Numbered from the stretch's first letter, positions 13,039 to 23,971 are shown. The stretch is 64,000 nucleotides of DNA from Trichobilharzia regenti (GCA_944472135.2 OX235270.1:58409267-58473266), one strand, 5' to 3'. Notes: generated by a model not told the origin, from the sequence alone. Translations and numbers: made by a program.

Positions 13039-13185
13039 TGTCAGCCACGTCTCGTAAACAGTCAATGCCCAGCTCTTGCCACGCTGGGACTCACACTGTT
13101 CCTCGAAGTTTCTCAGAAACGCTTAGTAATAACGGACGCAAAAACCAAAACACCGATTGGACATCCTAGAATTGAAAACATTTAT
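13039..13185 (-). repeat. 3' part of a TGTCA-family LTR, minus orientation
   Basis: TGTCAGCCACGTCTCGTAAAC followed by the AACGCTTAGTAATAACGGAC block is the reverse complement of the 3' half of the LTR at 21.6 kb, diverged. It passes at about 13,198 into a 50-bp copy of the PLE tail (TTTAAAACAAGC, GGTTAATAAAGCAGG), then a TA-rich spacer that leads to the inverted PLE arm. Confidence 0.65.
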
Positions 13186-13254
13186 TTCCCGAAACCAATT
13201 TAAAACAAGCAAAAAAGGTTAATAAAGCAGGATTTAATGAATTTATATATATAT

Positions 13255-14441
13255 AAATATATACCATTCGATCAGTGTCAATGTAGTTGAAGATTGAACG
13301 ATCAATTCATGGTTATTTGCTCAAAACCAACTTCCCCAATTTTCGCGGAAGCATCAGTCAGCCAGTCATCGTCTCATCGGTCGCTGTTCAGAAAGAAGTC
13401 AGGAGACAACCGTCAGAAGTAATCTTCTGATTTATTATTGTAATATTTGTTCATAGACCTTAGTTTTAAAGCTTAGTTTTAAAGTTGGCCATATGTTGGT
13501 GTTACAATTAAGAATTCTTGAGTGTAATTTAAAACAAGCAATAAAGGTTAATAAAGCAGGATTTATTGAATTCATCAAATTTCGGTAGAACTCGTCAGCT
13601 GAATACTATACATACACGAATATATATACTTTTGAAATTACATAGGGAGATATAAGACTGATAAGTAAACAAACTACATTGAATTAATCATGCAGAGAGA
13701 CAGGTGCGAATATTTTCCAGGTCATGTTCAAATAGATAAGGGGAGAGAGAGAGTATGAGAGATCAAAATTAAGATAAATTGCATTACGCTTCAATTACAT
13801 CACTTAGATAAACAAATAGTCATTAGGGAATATAACGAGAATTGCAAACAGACTAATATCGATAGTAATAGTTTTAATAACAATAATAATAATAGTGTTG
13901 AAGTGAGTTAAGATAATCTTACGGATAAAGCATAGATTTAAATGAATCAAGAATAATAATAATAATGGTAGTGATAATAACAAAAATAATAATAAGAAGA
14001 GGTAGAATAATAGTAATAACAAGTAGAGAATAATAAGTAAAGCGTATTACCATGGTAGATTCAGAGTGACGACCATCTCCTTTTGTATACAGAGGGATGG
14101 TTTGTAAATTCGAATTGCACAAGCCTCTGCAATTGCAAGCATCTTCTTGTTTCTTTGTTTGCTGACGATGGTGAATGACTTGACGGCGTCGATATCATGT
14201 CCGTAATCCACGAGATGTTTTGTTATTGAGGATTTTGGGACTTTGCACTCAGCTGTTTTCAACCATTTTGGCAAATGCTCCATCATGCGAGTAGACAATC
14301 GCTTTCCGTACGACCTATGTATTTGCTGCCACAAACACACTCAAATTGATATATGCAGTTTGAAGTGTCGAGGATTGGTGACTGGTCTTTCCCAGATTGT
14401 TGAAGCACTCGCTTGGTGGTGTTAAGGAAAACAAGTTTTGC
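13255..14441 (-). repeat. Left inverted arm of PLE family A
   Basis: This arm is the reverse complement of 15,844-17,093. It carries the 5' two-thirds of a TGTCA-family LTR (13,276-13,524), the PLE 3' untranslated tail (13,525 to about 14,050) and the C-terminal part of the PLE frame, including the GIY-YIG domain, in antisense. The match ends at about 14,441, where the plus-strand PLE frame becomes unique. A partial inverted copy at the 5' side is a known habit of Penelope-like elements. The inclusion of a foreign LTR piece inside both arms is unusual. Confidence 0.85.
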
Positions 14442-14481
14442 AGCCACGTCCAGTGACAGCGAAAGCTGGTTGAAAGCAAAG

Positions 14482-16236
14482 ATGGTTGATATTGCTCATC
14501 AATTTCGAGTCATGCCAACCAATCAAAAGTCACATATCACCAAAGAACACTGGAGATCTTTAAACAAGCTCCGAAAAGACAAAAATCTTGTTATCTTACA
14601 AGCCGATAAAGGACAAAGTGTAGTGCTAATGAACAAGATAGATTACCTCGAAAAAATGAATCAAATTCTCTCTGATGAATCTAAATTCAAATTGGATAAC
14701 CGTGCAAAAGACCAAACGTTATCAACCGAAAGGAAAATTGTGCAACATCTACGACAACTCTTCAAAAATAAATACATTGACGAAAACACATATAAAAATA
14801 TCAAACCGATTGGGTCACAAATCCCAAAACTATACGGACGCGTAAAAATACACAAACCAGGAGCGCCGTTAAGACCCATACTCTCTATGATAAACTCACC
14901 ATACCACAGATTAGCACAGTGGCTATGTGAACTGTTGCAGCCCTTGCTGAAACGTTTCGGAACACATATAGTCTCTGATTCATTTCAATTTGTCAATCAA
15001 ATTAAAGATTTCAATGTATCCGATAAGCATTTAGTCTCTTTCGATGTTACCTCCCTTTTCACAAATGTGCCAGTCGTTGAAACTATCGACTTCATATGTA
15101 AAGAAGCTGAAGACATACCCATTCCAACATCGGAATTGAGGAAATTACTACTTTTATGTACTAAAAATGTCCAATTCCAATTCAACGGGCGTCTGTTCCG
15201 TCAAGTTGATGGTGTCGCAATGGGAAGCCCTTTGGGACCACTTTTCGCAGACTTATTCTTGTCACGCCTAGAAACCGGTACTTTGCAGCAATATATACAA
15301 GAAACAAATGCATACCTAAGATATGTTGATGACATTTTTATTGTCTGTGAAAGCAGATCAAAAGCGGAAGACATGTTAACAAAATTCAACTCATGCCATC
15401 CAAATCTCAATTTCACAGTAGAACACGAGGAAAACGATACTATTAAATTTCTAGACGTTCTTCTGACCAAAATGAATGATGGCACAATCGAAAGATCTAT
15501 ATTTAGAAAGTCCTCATGGACAGGACAGTACATGCATTTCAAGAGCTTTGTTCCAATCGAATACAAAAAGAACTTAGTCAGAACACTGTTCAATAGAGCA
15601 CGGAAAATTTGTTCTGACAGTACTATTGAACATGAAATAAAATCTCTGAAGGATATTTTATGTAAGAATGGATATCCTGAGAAGTTCATTAATAAATACT
15701 CTAAAGAAACTACCCCTTGCAAAACAATTCAGACAGTTCCAAAGAAACCTGTCTATATCAATTTGCCATTCAAAGGAGATGACGTACAGGAAATAGTGAA
15801 ACGAAGACTTGACAAAGCCATCAAGAGAACTTATTATGCTGCAAAACTTGTTATCCTTAACACCACCAAGCGAGTGCTTCAACAATCTGGGAAAGACCAG
15901 TCGCCAATCCTCGACACTTCAAACTGCATATATCAATTTGAGTGTGTTTGTGGCAGCAAATACATAGGTCGTACGGAAAGGCGATTGTCTACTCGCATGA
16001 TGGAGCATTTGCCAAAATGGTTGAAAACAGCTGAGTGCAAAGTCCCAAAATCCTCAATAACAAAACATCTCGTGGATTACGGACATGATATCGACGCCGT
16101 CAAGTCATTCACCATCGTCAGCAAACAAAGAAACAAGAAGATGCTTGCAATTGCAGAGGCTTGTGCAATTCGAATTTACAAACCAGCCCTCTGTATACAA
16201 AAGGAGATGGTCGTCACTCTGAATCTACCATGGTAA
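14482..16236 (+). CDS. Penelope-like element RT + GIY-YIG endonuclease, intact frame
   Basis: An uninterrupted frame of 584 codons from the first ATG at 14,482. The same frame stays open upstream into the inverted arm, so the true start may lie elsewhere or be truncated. Domains: N-terminal segment with LVILQADKGQSVVLMNK (~residues 30-55). RT core with PKLYGRVKIHKPGAPLRPI, LVSFDVTSLFTNVPV (motif A), DGVAMGSPLGPLFADLFLS (motif B) and LRYVDDIFIV (active-site Y-V-D-D, ~281). C-terminal GIY-YIG nuclease starting CIYQFECVCGSKYIGRTERR (~485), with the conserved His (MMEHLPKW) and Glu (AIAEACAIRIYKP). The protein would nick target DNA and copy its RNA. No stops or frameshifts are seen, so the copy may be recent or competent. 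Confidence 0.9.
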   Translation: MVDIAHQFRVMPTNQKSHITKEHWRSLNKLRKDKNLVILQADKGQSVVLMNKIDYLEKMNQILSDESKFKLDNRAKDQTLSTERKIVQHLRQLFKNKYIDENTYKNIKPIGSQIPKLYGRVKIHKPGAPLRPILSMINSPYHRLAQWLCELLQPLLKRFGTHIVSDSFQFVNQIKDFNVSDKHLVSFDVTSLFTNVPVVETIDFICKEAEDIPIPTSELRKLLLLCTKNVQFQFNGRLFRQVDGVAMGSPLGPLFADLFLSRLETGTLQQYIQETNAYLRYVDDIFIVCESRSKAEDMLTKFNSCHPNLNFTVEHEENDTIKFLDVLLTKMNDGTIERSIFRKSSWTGQYMHFKSFVPIEYKKNLVRTLFNRARKICSDSTIEHEIKSLKDILCKNGYPEKFINKYSKETTPCKTIQTVPKKPVYINLPFKGDDVQEIVKRRLDKAIKRTYYAAKLVILNTTKRVLQQSGKDQSPILDTSNCIYQFECVCGSKYIGRTERRLSTRMMEHLPKWLKTAECKVPKSSITKHLVDYGHDIDAVKSFTIVSKQRNKKMLAIAEACAIRIYKPALCIQKEMVVTLNLPW

Positions 16237-17093
16237 TACGCTTTACTTATTATTCTCTACTTGTTATTACTATTATTCTACCTCTTCTTATTATTATTTT
16301 TGTTATTATTACTACCATTATTATTATTATTCTTGATTCATTTAAATCTATGCTTTATCCGTAAGATTATCTTAACTCACTTCAACACTATTATTATTAT
16401 TGTTATTAAAACTATTACTATTGATATTAGTCTGTTTGCAATTCTCGTTATATTCCCTAATGACTAATTGTTTATCTAAGTGATGTAATTGAAGCGTAAT
16501 GCAATTTATCTTAATTTTGATCTCTCATACTCTCTCTCTCCCCTTATCTATTTGAACATGACCTGGAAAATATTCGCACCTGTCTCTCTGCATGATTAAT
16601 TCAATGTAGTTTGTTTACTTATCAGTCTTATATCTCCCTATGTAATTTCAAAAGTATATATATTCGTGTATGTAGAGTATTCAACTTATCAGTCTTATAT
16701 CTCCCAATGTAATTTCAAAAGTATATATATTCGTGTATGTAGAGTATTCAGCTGACGAGTTCTACCGAAATTTGATGAATTCATTAAATCCTGCTTTATT
16801 AACCTTTATTGCTTGTTTTAAATTACACTCAAGAATTCTTAATTGTAACACCAACATATGGCCAACTTTAAAACTAAGCTTTAAAACTAAGGTCTATGAA
16901 CAAATATTACAATAATAAATCAGAAGATTACTTCTGACGGTTGTCTCCTGACTTCTTTCTGAACAGCGACCGATGAGACGATGACTGGCTGACTGATGCT
17001 TCCGCGAAAATTGGGGAAGTTGGTTTTGAGCAAATAACCATGAATTGATCGTTCAATCTTCAACTACATTGACACTGATCGAATGGTATATAT
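15844..17093 (+). repeat. Right arm of PLE family A inverted repeat
   Basis: This arm contains the 3' end of the intact PLE frame, a TTATTA-rich untranslated tail, and then a minus-oriented TGTCA-LTR fragment (16,826-17,074) ending in CATTGACACTGATCGAATGG, the mirror image of the left boundary. The arm is about 63 bp longer than the left one. The difference is a tandem duplication at about 16,622-16,745, where the ATCTCCC(T/A)ATGTAATTTCA block and TTCGTGTATGTAGAGTATTCA occur twice. Confidence 0.85.
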
Positions 17094-17989
17094 TTAAAGG
17101 CAGAAACATGATCCGTCTAGGCGTTCATTATTATGTTTTTCAAGATAAAGTTCTAAGCCCTCAGAAAAATCTCGAGCCGTCATTTGCATATTGCTGTTCC
17201 TGCAGAATGGGGCGATTCACCTTAGTGACCACCACCATATCTACTGATCAGCTAGCACCACCCTCCCTCCTTTTATGATGTTAGGCTCTGAGACTATGAT
17301 TATTATGGCTACCGCAAATACATAGCTTGGTACCAGACATGTTCGTACCTCATATTCCATCTCCCTAGCTTTCTTAATGAGTGCTTCCAATAGGTCTCCA
17401 CGTACATCTTTATGAACATATTATATATATATGCATGCGCCCTAATGAACAGATTACTCTATAAGAAGTTAAAAACCTAAAGAATAAAATGCATAGGCTT
17501 TGTGAATAGTGGAGGAAGATTCAGCAGAACACTATAGTTAGGGTTCAATGTAGGTAGTATGAACTGAAGGTAAGGTCTGTTGGCAGGACTTAGTGTACTA
17601 AATTATCATGACAGTCTTACATATAGTAAACATTTGGCATTGCAAAGTAACTTGCCTACATATATTATAAAAAGATATTAACAGAACCAACAAAATTTCA
17701 GCATTTGGTTAACAATACTACAGAAGGGCAGTTAGCCTTACAGGTAGTCGTAAAGTTAATCTATATATGATAAGAGCATAATCAGGGTTATAATTCGTAT
17801 TATCAAAGAATACATTAGGCTCAATAACTGAGTGTTATAAGGGAAATAAGAGCGCTAAACCAAGGGAACATTTGCTGCGTAAATATTTTAATCATTTTAA
17901 GTATTTTAATGACAATCTAATTTCAAGTATTGAACATGCGTAACTACTAAGTACTATTATGTTGGTCTAGGAACTAGTGTATTTTCTGT
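17094..17989. other. No recognisable gene
   Basis: AT-rich DNA between the PLE arm and a CR1 LINE. I see no domain or repeat end. Confidence 0.45.
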
Positions 17990-19850
17990 AGCTAAATATT
18001 GAAATGCCATTGTTTCACCACTCTACCAGCAGTTGAGATCTTTTAGACCGGCCAGGGTGGACATGTTAATATATTTTTCTAGGCTCCTTTTGAAACTGTC
18101 AGGCCTTTCACAGGATCTAATCTCTGAGGGTAGTTGGTTCCAAAGTTTGCAATATTTAATGGTGAAGAAGTTAGCTCTAGGGGTGAGTTTATGGGTGTTA
18201 ACCTTGAGAAGGTAGTTGTGGTTGCGTAGTCCATACGATTTAGGATTAGCCCAGGTTATGGACGAGTTACTGTTACAGTGCTTTCTTATAACTTTGAATA
18301 AGAGAAATAAATTGCACTTCATTCTCCTTAACCATAAGGGCTCTAAGTCCAGTCGAATACATCTGTCAAGGTAATCTATTTGCTGACCATAGCCTAATAT
18401 GCGTTTCGTGACGAATCTTTGGACACTTTCAACTTTTTTCTGTCTGCTGATTTAAAGCTACTGTATAAGTGGGCACAGTATTCAAGTTTGGGGCGAATGC
18501 ATATCTTATATATGGCTAATCTGGCTTCTGGAGTGTAAAAGTTGCGTAGCACAAAGCCAGTTAGACGTTTACAATCAGATACCACCTTATTTGCATGTTT
18601 AGTAAAGGTAAGATCTGAGTATGTTACCCCGAGATCTGTGACTGTGTTGTGTTTGAGACAAGGTTACCGTACATGTATAAACACGTGCTAGGTTTCCAAC
18701 GTCCGAAGTATGTTATCCCAGACTTAGCTGGATTGAACGTTAACTGCCACTTTTCACTCAAATTACATAGACTATTTAGGTCTTCTTGGATTTTACTAGC
18801 AATATTCATATCATTATAGTCGAAATCATAGAAAACTTTGAGGTCATCTGCAAAGAGGTATGGCTCGCCACGCTTGATCATAGAGACAGTATCATTCATG
18901 AATACAATGAATAGGGTAGGGCCAAGAACACTACCTTGTATCACGCCGCTGGTTATCGGTTTGGATGTAGATAAGTGATGGTCGACTTTAACTAACTATT
19001 CTCTTCCTGTAAGAAAGGAAGTTATCCACTCAAGAAGCCTTCCACTTATTCCATAAGATAGGAGTTTCAGTATGAGTCCGTTATGTGGGACTTTATCAAA
19101 AGCTTTCCTAACATCTAGAAATAATGTTGCTGCCGAACGACCTTTGTCTACACATTCAGTAATGTGGTCGAAATAATCTAACTGGCAAGTAATGCACGAT
19201 CTTCTGTTTAGGAAACCGTATTGGAAAGGGGATATTAAGTCATTCGAAGGCAAATACTGAACAATTTGCTTCTTTACAATCTTTTCCATCACACGTGAAA
19301 CTACGGAAGTGATGTTGATGGGGCGGTAATTATCTATGTCTGCTGTAGGTCCGGTTTTGTGAATGGGTACCACGTAAGATTTCTTCCAGCTGTTTGGATA
19401 TGTTCCACTCCTTATCAAAGGTGAAAATATCTTGAGAAGAAGTAGATTCATGTCATTTTCACCATTTTTAAGAGGACGGAGGACATTCCATCTGGGCCTA
19501 AGCTTAGGAGTTGTGATAGTAAATCGATTTCTTGGGCGTTTAAGACTACATCGCTTAAACACTTTTCTGTCTTACGAGGGAAATCTATGTTTTAGTCATT
19601 TTCAAGAGTGTGCAGTTTGGCAAAGTGCGTGCTAAACACCTCACATATATCCTCAGCACTTTCGTGAGTAATGTCACCTAGTTGTGTTATTTTTGGATAT
19701 GTTGATTTGGAGTTTGTTAACCTACTTTTGAAGAGTTTGGCTATTTCTCCAGTGTTTTATGGCGACTGAATGGCCGGTGTTTCTTTATTCCTAAGATTTA
19801 GATTTTTTAACTCATTGATTCTAATGAGGATTGTTTTGATAGCGATTAAC
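17990..19850 (-). pseudogene. CR1-clade (SR1-like) LINE, 5'-truncated
   Basis: Minus-strand remnants follow the order of a CR1 ORF2. The pre-RT segment lies at about 19,850-19,600. 19,562-18,996 holds WKKSYVVPIHKTGPTADIDN, NYRPINITSVVSRVMEK and LFLDVRKAFDKVPHN (motif A). 18,944-18,624 holds GSVLGPTLFIVFMND and YLFADDLKVFYD (active-site F-A-D-D). 18,585-18,394 holds LAIYKICIRPKLEYCAHL. 18,322-18,023 holds the NQLPSEIRSCERPDSFKRSL C-terminal motif. Stops and frame changes separate the pieces and the endonuclease is missing. It lies head-to-head with the plus-strand CR1 copy that starts near 20 kb. Confidence 0.85.
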
Positions 19851-20039
19851 GACGATAAGTCGTCATATCTGTAGTAACTTATTCAATGCAAACATCATAT
19901 ACGCGGTGCGTTCAACGTTTGCGTTACATTTTTACGTGATTCGTTACATAAAATTTATCTTGTTGTAATACTTGCGCAAGTAATGTACCACTTCCATACC
20001 TGTAACCATTAACTCTCATTTTTAATAGTTCTGGTTAAT

Positions 20040-21608
20040 CAAAGTAAAAAGCAACCAACCCGATCCCCTGTAAAACTTGTGACTAATTTAACGTCCTTGA
20101 TTGCTACATCAAGCAACACACCCCCTACAAACGGTTATAGTGAGTCACATAACTCACTTGTATGCCGTAAGCGTCGAGCTGGAACTGAGGATAAAACTGT
20201 ACTGACAACTACTATTAGCACTACTCCTAAAAATTCAGTACCCTCTGCTCATACAGGACCTCTCCATACACCTTATGTGCTTATCGAAAAAGTCCAGCCA
20301 TCAAGCTCTTTTTCAGTACTATCTTCAGAAATAGAACTTCTAAAGTTGTCTGTAGGAGAACTTAAGGCTGAGTTAAGGGAAATTAAAGACAATAAGTCAA
20401 TAAAAACTGGAAATATTGAAACCAATACCGAGACATCCAAATTATCAGATCAGATCAGCGATATCAGGTCACAGGTCTGTGAACTGACACCTCTAACTAT
20501 CCTCATGAAAACTGAAACCTAAACAAACTTGACACAGAATCGGTAACTAAGGTAGATAACCTCATTAACTTTGTTACCACAGAAGTGACAAAACGACTCG
20601 ATGCAAAACTGAGTGCTATTGTCTACAACGTTCCGGACAATGAGGCACTAAAATAGGTACAGCGCATCTTACTTAGTGAGGCGAAAATGCCTAACTCCAA
20701 GACTAAGTGCTATAGGCTGAAGAAGAGTCAACATGAAAAGTTTTGTCCTATTCTTTTTCAGTTCGAAACACCGGCGGAGACCAGGAAATTCATCCACTCC
20801 CAACACGCCCTATCGCAAGCCAGAAACTACAAACTTGTGAAGGCTGAGGTGGACAAAACAGTCATAGAAAGGCGCGCATACAATTATCTCGCTAAGCCTA
20901 ATTGTGAAATAAGTAATAGGACATTGCAAGCAGCCATTCTTCCCAACCCTGTAAGAGATACAGTAGACCCCACCGCATCACCCTTCTCAAAACACACAGA
21001 ATTATCCCCTCAGAGTGCAGCACCACCCGAAAGGCCACTAGATTGTAACCAAATAACTAATAAAACCATACCACCTATCACCGCAGATTCTAACATGCCA
21101 CTAAATAACCCCAGAAAAAATGTCAAAGCCCCCCGAAATTCTACACTGTCCTCTCCTAGCCATGACTCCATTGGTAAAGATAAGGAAAATATAACCTCAA
21201 ATCATGCCAAAAAATAGCAGTGGCAGCTTAAATAAGCCCACACTTCCCACGGTCAATAGTATTAGCACTCACAGCGTGCGAAATCCCACCTTGGCACACA
21301 CTAATATCCAATGTCACAACAATGTCACGCTCAATAGTACAAGTGGTAATAGTCAGAACACGGCTACCAACAACTCAAGGTCTTCAGAGTATGGTACACA
21401 AACAAATTTTGACCGGATACATGGTACAAGTCTGCTGGGAACTAACACACAATGCAGTACACATGAAACCCACACAAGGACACAACTAGCATCAAACAAT
21501 AGGTGGAATAATAAACCATTATCATCACGAGGATCCAATCACTTTTTCCCTGCGTCCCTGTCAGCGTTGAAAAACAGCTGGTAAAGATGTTAACACACCT
21601 AAATCACT
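20040..21608 (+). pseudogene. CR1 LINE ORF1 (5' half of a split copy)
   Basis: Three overlapping pieces (20,079-20,522, 20,687-21,217, 21,204-21,584) form the ORF1 region of a CR1-type element. The first has a predicted coiled coil (ELLKLSVGELKAELREIKDN). The second has an RRM-like RNA-binding block (KRLDAKLSAIVYNVPDNEA before it, then CPILFQFETPAETRKFIHS). The third is a Ser/Thr/Asn-rich tail. ORF1 proteins of this kind bind the element's RNA. Frameshifts at about 20,520 and 21,200 break it. The LTR element at 21,609 interrupts it, and ORF2 resumes after 26,630. Confidence 0.72.
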
Positions 21609-21980
21609 TGTCAATGCAGTTGAAGATTGAACGATCAATTCTTGGTTGTTTGCTTAAAATCAACTTCCCCAATTTTCGCGGAGGCATCAATACGACAGTC
21701 ATCGTCTCATCGGTCGCTGTTCAGAGAGAAGTCAGGAGACAACCGTCAGAAGTAATCTTGTGATTTATTATTGTAATATTTGTTCATAGACCTTAGTTTT
21801 AAAGCTTAGTTTTAAAGTTGGCCATATGTTGGTTTTACAATAAAGAATTCTCGAGTGGCCAATCGGTCTTTTGGTTTTTTCGTCCGTTATAACTAAGCGT
21901 TTCTGAAAAACTGCAAGGAACAGCGTGGGTTCGAGCGTAGCAAGAGCTGGGCATTAACGGTTTATGAGATGTGGCTGACA
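21609..21980 (+). repeat. 5' LTR of the gag-only element
   Basis: 372 bp, TG...CA ends, nearly identical to the 3' LTR (differences include TGCAG/TGGAG near the start and GATGTGG/GACGTGG near the end). It contains AATAAAG (polyadenylation-like) about two-thirds along. I could not identify the primer-binding site with confidence in the bases that follow (GTTTCCTATGGTAGAAACAA). Confidence 0.88.
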
Positions 21981-22125
21981 GTTTCCTATGGTAGAAACAA
22001 ACTTTGGCGGATTCAGACAGTTGGTGAAAGTTTGGATAGTCACCGTTCATCTTTCCTGGTGCCGGTCAAGTCCTCTTTGAACAAGCAATATCTGGAACTC
22101 TTTTGGAATTGGGTCAAGTTCAACA

Positions 22126-23055
22126 ATGCCTGGGTCAAAGAAGGGACAGAGCGTCTTGGATGCAAACAGGAAAGTAAGTCATTGTGACTTGTCTGTTATT
22201 TGTAACGATGTGTCTGATGTTAAGCATGACATGGTTGATGTTACTGTTTCGCCGTTCAGGGATAATAGGAACATCAAACTCCCTAAATTTGAACCACGGT
22301 GTTTTGATGGAAACCCGGCTGATTATTTACAATTTGTAAAGGAGTTTGAGATCATGCTGAGTAGTTTTCTATTAACTGATGAATTGAAGTTAATGTATTT
22401 GATGAGATATTGCACTGGAGATGCTGCAAGAGCTATACAGTGCTGTAAGTTTATGAAGCCAAAAGAGGGCTACTACGAGGCTATGAGCATATTACGTCAA
22501 AGGTTTGGAAGACCTTCGATGATTGCAGGGAAATTATTCGAGGCTGTTAAGGGTAATGGTGGTCAATTACAGGATGACTCCCAGGCACTCACTGAGTTTT
22601 TAGATAATTTGCTAATTTACAAGAATGCAATGATTTCGATGAATCGCATGAGTGACCTCAACTCGAGTTTTATACTAGAAGTAATAGCAAGACGTCTACC
22701 TACTCGACTGCAAAGGAAGTGGGTGAAGATAAGCTCCCGTATGGAGGATGAGGATATCGAGCCAAAGTTTGATGATATCCTGAAACTGGTAAATACTAGT
22801 GTCAATCAATCTATGAGCAAGTTCGCCAGTCTATTACATCTCACCCCTAGAATAGAGCAGTCTGAGATCAAAATACAATCATTGATGACGAGTAGGCCTC
22901 AGAGAGGTGGATATCGAGAAGACTCCATGATGTATAGTAATGCATATAGACCTAGTGAGTGTAACAGGTTTCGTAGTACATCCTCAACAGATAAGTTGCA
23001 AGATGCAAGACAAACACGGTTTTCAAGTATTGGTTTTTGTAGGGATTTTGTTTGA
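22126..23055 (+). CDS. Gag-like protein, DUF1759-type (first part, interrupted)
   Basis: A frame of 309 codons whose last ~14 codons already belong to the inserted repeat. Residues ~45-220 resemble the gag/DUF1759 region of BEL/Pao elements: LPKFEPRCFDGNPADYLQFV, a helical block, CTGDAARAIQCCKF, YEAMSILRQRFGRPSMIAG and IARRLPTRLQRKWV. Such proteins assemble particles around element RNA. Without the insertion at 23,024-24,032 the reading frame continues in phase into the frame that opens at 24,057, for about 650 codons in all. No zinc knuckle is visible in this part. Confidence 0.72.
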   Translation: MPGSKKGQSVLDANRKVSHCDLSVICNDVSDVKHDMVDVTVSPFRDNRNIKLPKFEPRCFDGNPADYLQFVKEFEIMLSSFLLTDELKLMYLMRYCTGDAARAIQCCKFMKPKEGYYEAMSILRQRFGRPSMIAGKLFEAVKGNGGQLQDDSQALTEFLDNLLIYKNAMISMNRMSDLNSSFILEVIARRLPTRLQRKWVKISSRMEDEDIEPKFDDILKLVNTSVNQSMSKFASLLHLTPRIEQSEIKIQSLMTSRPQRGGYREDSMMYSNAYRPSECNRFRSTSSTDKLQDARQTRFSSIGFCRDFV

Positions 23056-23115
23056 TTGCATGGAGGATTTAATCATGAGCTGACATCAGTTAGAGAACCA
23101 CTGGAAAACCTGGGA

Positions 23116-23161
23116 GTACTGGACAGCCGTTTCGTCCTAGTTTGGGACTCCTCAGCAGTAC
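23116..23161 (-). ncRNA. Hammerhead ribozyme (type I), minus strand copy
   Basis: This is the exact inverted counterpart of the ribozyme at 23,926-23,971, with the same stem I, core, stem II and cleavage triplet. It lies upstream of the linker in its own sense, directly after the minus-strand tRNA-like block (23,162-23,236). Confidence 0.82.
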
Positions 23162-23519
23162 GCACCCACCGGATTCGAACCCAGGACCTCCTGGTTACAA
23201 GGCGAGCTCGTAGACCATTGAGCCACTGGGACCCGATCCAATAGTCCTTGAATTCTAACTTCTGCCAGTTCACGACATAGCGCGACCACTTCGCAATGTC
23301 TTCTTCGATGAGTTACTGCCTCATCTTCGACCTGCTGTACCCTACTGGTCACGGCTTCCCACTAGAACCCCAGGTTAACTGCCTGAATAGGGCCAGTCAC
23401 TAGTGAGCATCAGATGAATTTTCAAGTATTGGTTTTTGTAGGGATTTTGTTTGATTGCATGGAGGATTTAATCATGAGCTGACATCAGTTAGAGAACCAC
23501 TGGAAAACCTGGGAGTACT

Positions 23520-23571
23520 GGACAGCCGTTTCGTTCTAGTCCCAAACTAGGACGAAACGGCTGTCCAGTAC
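23520..23571. ncRNA. Fused half-hammerheads at the palindrome centre
   Basis: Left and right arms meet inside ribozyme stem-loop II. The 3' half (stem II strand, GAA, stem III, GUC, stem I strand) occurs on both strands, sharing the loop TCCCAAA. The left copy has one substitution (CGTTCTAG for CGTCCTAG). Neither strand has a complete ribozyme here. The junction suggests a fold-back event primed at stem II. Confidence 0.7.
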
Positions 23572-23851
23572 TCCCAGGTTTTCCAGTGGTTCTCTAACTG
23601 ATGTCAGCTCATGATTAAATCCTCCATGCAATCAAACAAAATCCCTACAAAAACCAATACTTGAAAATTCATCTGATGCTCACTAGTGACTGGCCCTATT
23701 CAGGCAGTTAACCTGGGGTTCTAGTGGGAAGCCGTGACCAGTAGGGTACAGCAGGTCGAAGATGAGGCAGTAACTCATCGAAGAAGACATTGCGAAGTGG
23801 TCGCGCTATGTCGTGAACTGGCAGAAGTTAGAATTCAAGGACTATTGGATC

Positions 23852-23924
23852 GGGTCCCAGTGGCTCAATGGTCTACGAGCTCGCCTTGTAACCAGGAGGT
23901 CCTGGGTTCGAATCCCGGTGGGTG
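23852..23924 (+). repeat. tRNA-like block with Pol III A and B boxes
   Basis: The A-box-like TGGCTCAATGGTCTACGAGC and the B box GGGTTCGAATCCC stand in tRNA-like spacing and end 1 bp before the hammerhead. It is a SINE-type promoter, not a working tRNA: I could not draw a clean acceptor stem. The same block is inverted at 23,162-23,236. Confidence 0.7.
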
Positions 23925-23925
23925 C

Positions 23926-23971
23926 GTACTGCTGAGGAGTCCCAAACTAGGACGAAACGGCTGTCCAGTAC
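23926..23971 (+). ncRNA. Hammerhead ribozyme (type I) in SM-alpha-like repeat
   Basis: The fold can be drawn completely. Stem I is GTACTG (23,926-31) with CAGTAC (23,966-71). The core is CTGAGGA (32-38). Stem II is GTCC (39-42) with GGAC (50-53) and loop CAAACTA. GAA follows (54-56). Stem III is AC/GT with loop GGCT. The cleavage nucleotide C is at 23,965 in a GUC triplet. The only departure from CUGAUGA is at position 7, which tolerates any base. Stem III of 2 bp is typical of mobile-element hammerheads, which often act better as dimers. Self-cleavage would release 400-nt units from a tandem transcript. Confidence 0.85.

Noticed and set aside
13804..14122. Leu/Ile-rich frames near the PLE (and mirror images at 16,161-16,467)
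   Set aside because: They are translations of TTATTA-type low-complexity sequence in the PLE untranslated tail.
15201..15885. Long minus-strand frames opposite the PLE protein
   Set aside because: Antisense shadows of the intact RT frame. No domain of their own.
16752..16770. CTGACGAGTTCTACCGAAA as a hammerhead in the PLE tail
   Set aside because: Core halves look right, but stem II has only one or two pairs, and no U-H cleavage step sits next to the only possible stem I partner.
16990..17020. CTGATGCTTCCGCGAAAA in the TGTCA LTR as a hammerhead
   Set aside because: Position 9 is C, stem II does not close, and other LTR copies read TTGATGCC here, so the core is not conserved.
23056..23352. 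Frames of 60-87 codons in the 23-24 kb insertion
   Set aside because: They read through tRNA-like and hammerhead sequence on both palindrome arms. Not protein genes.
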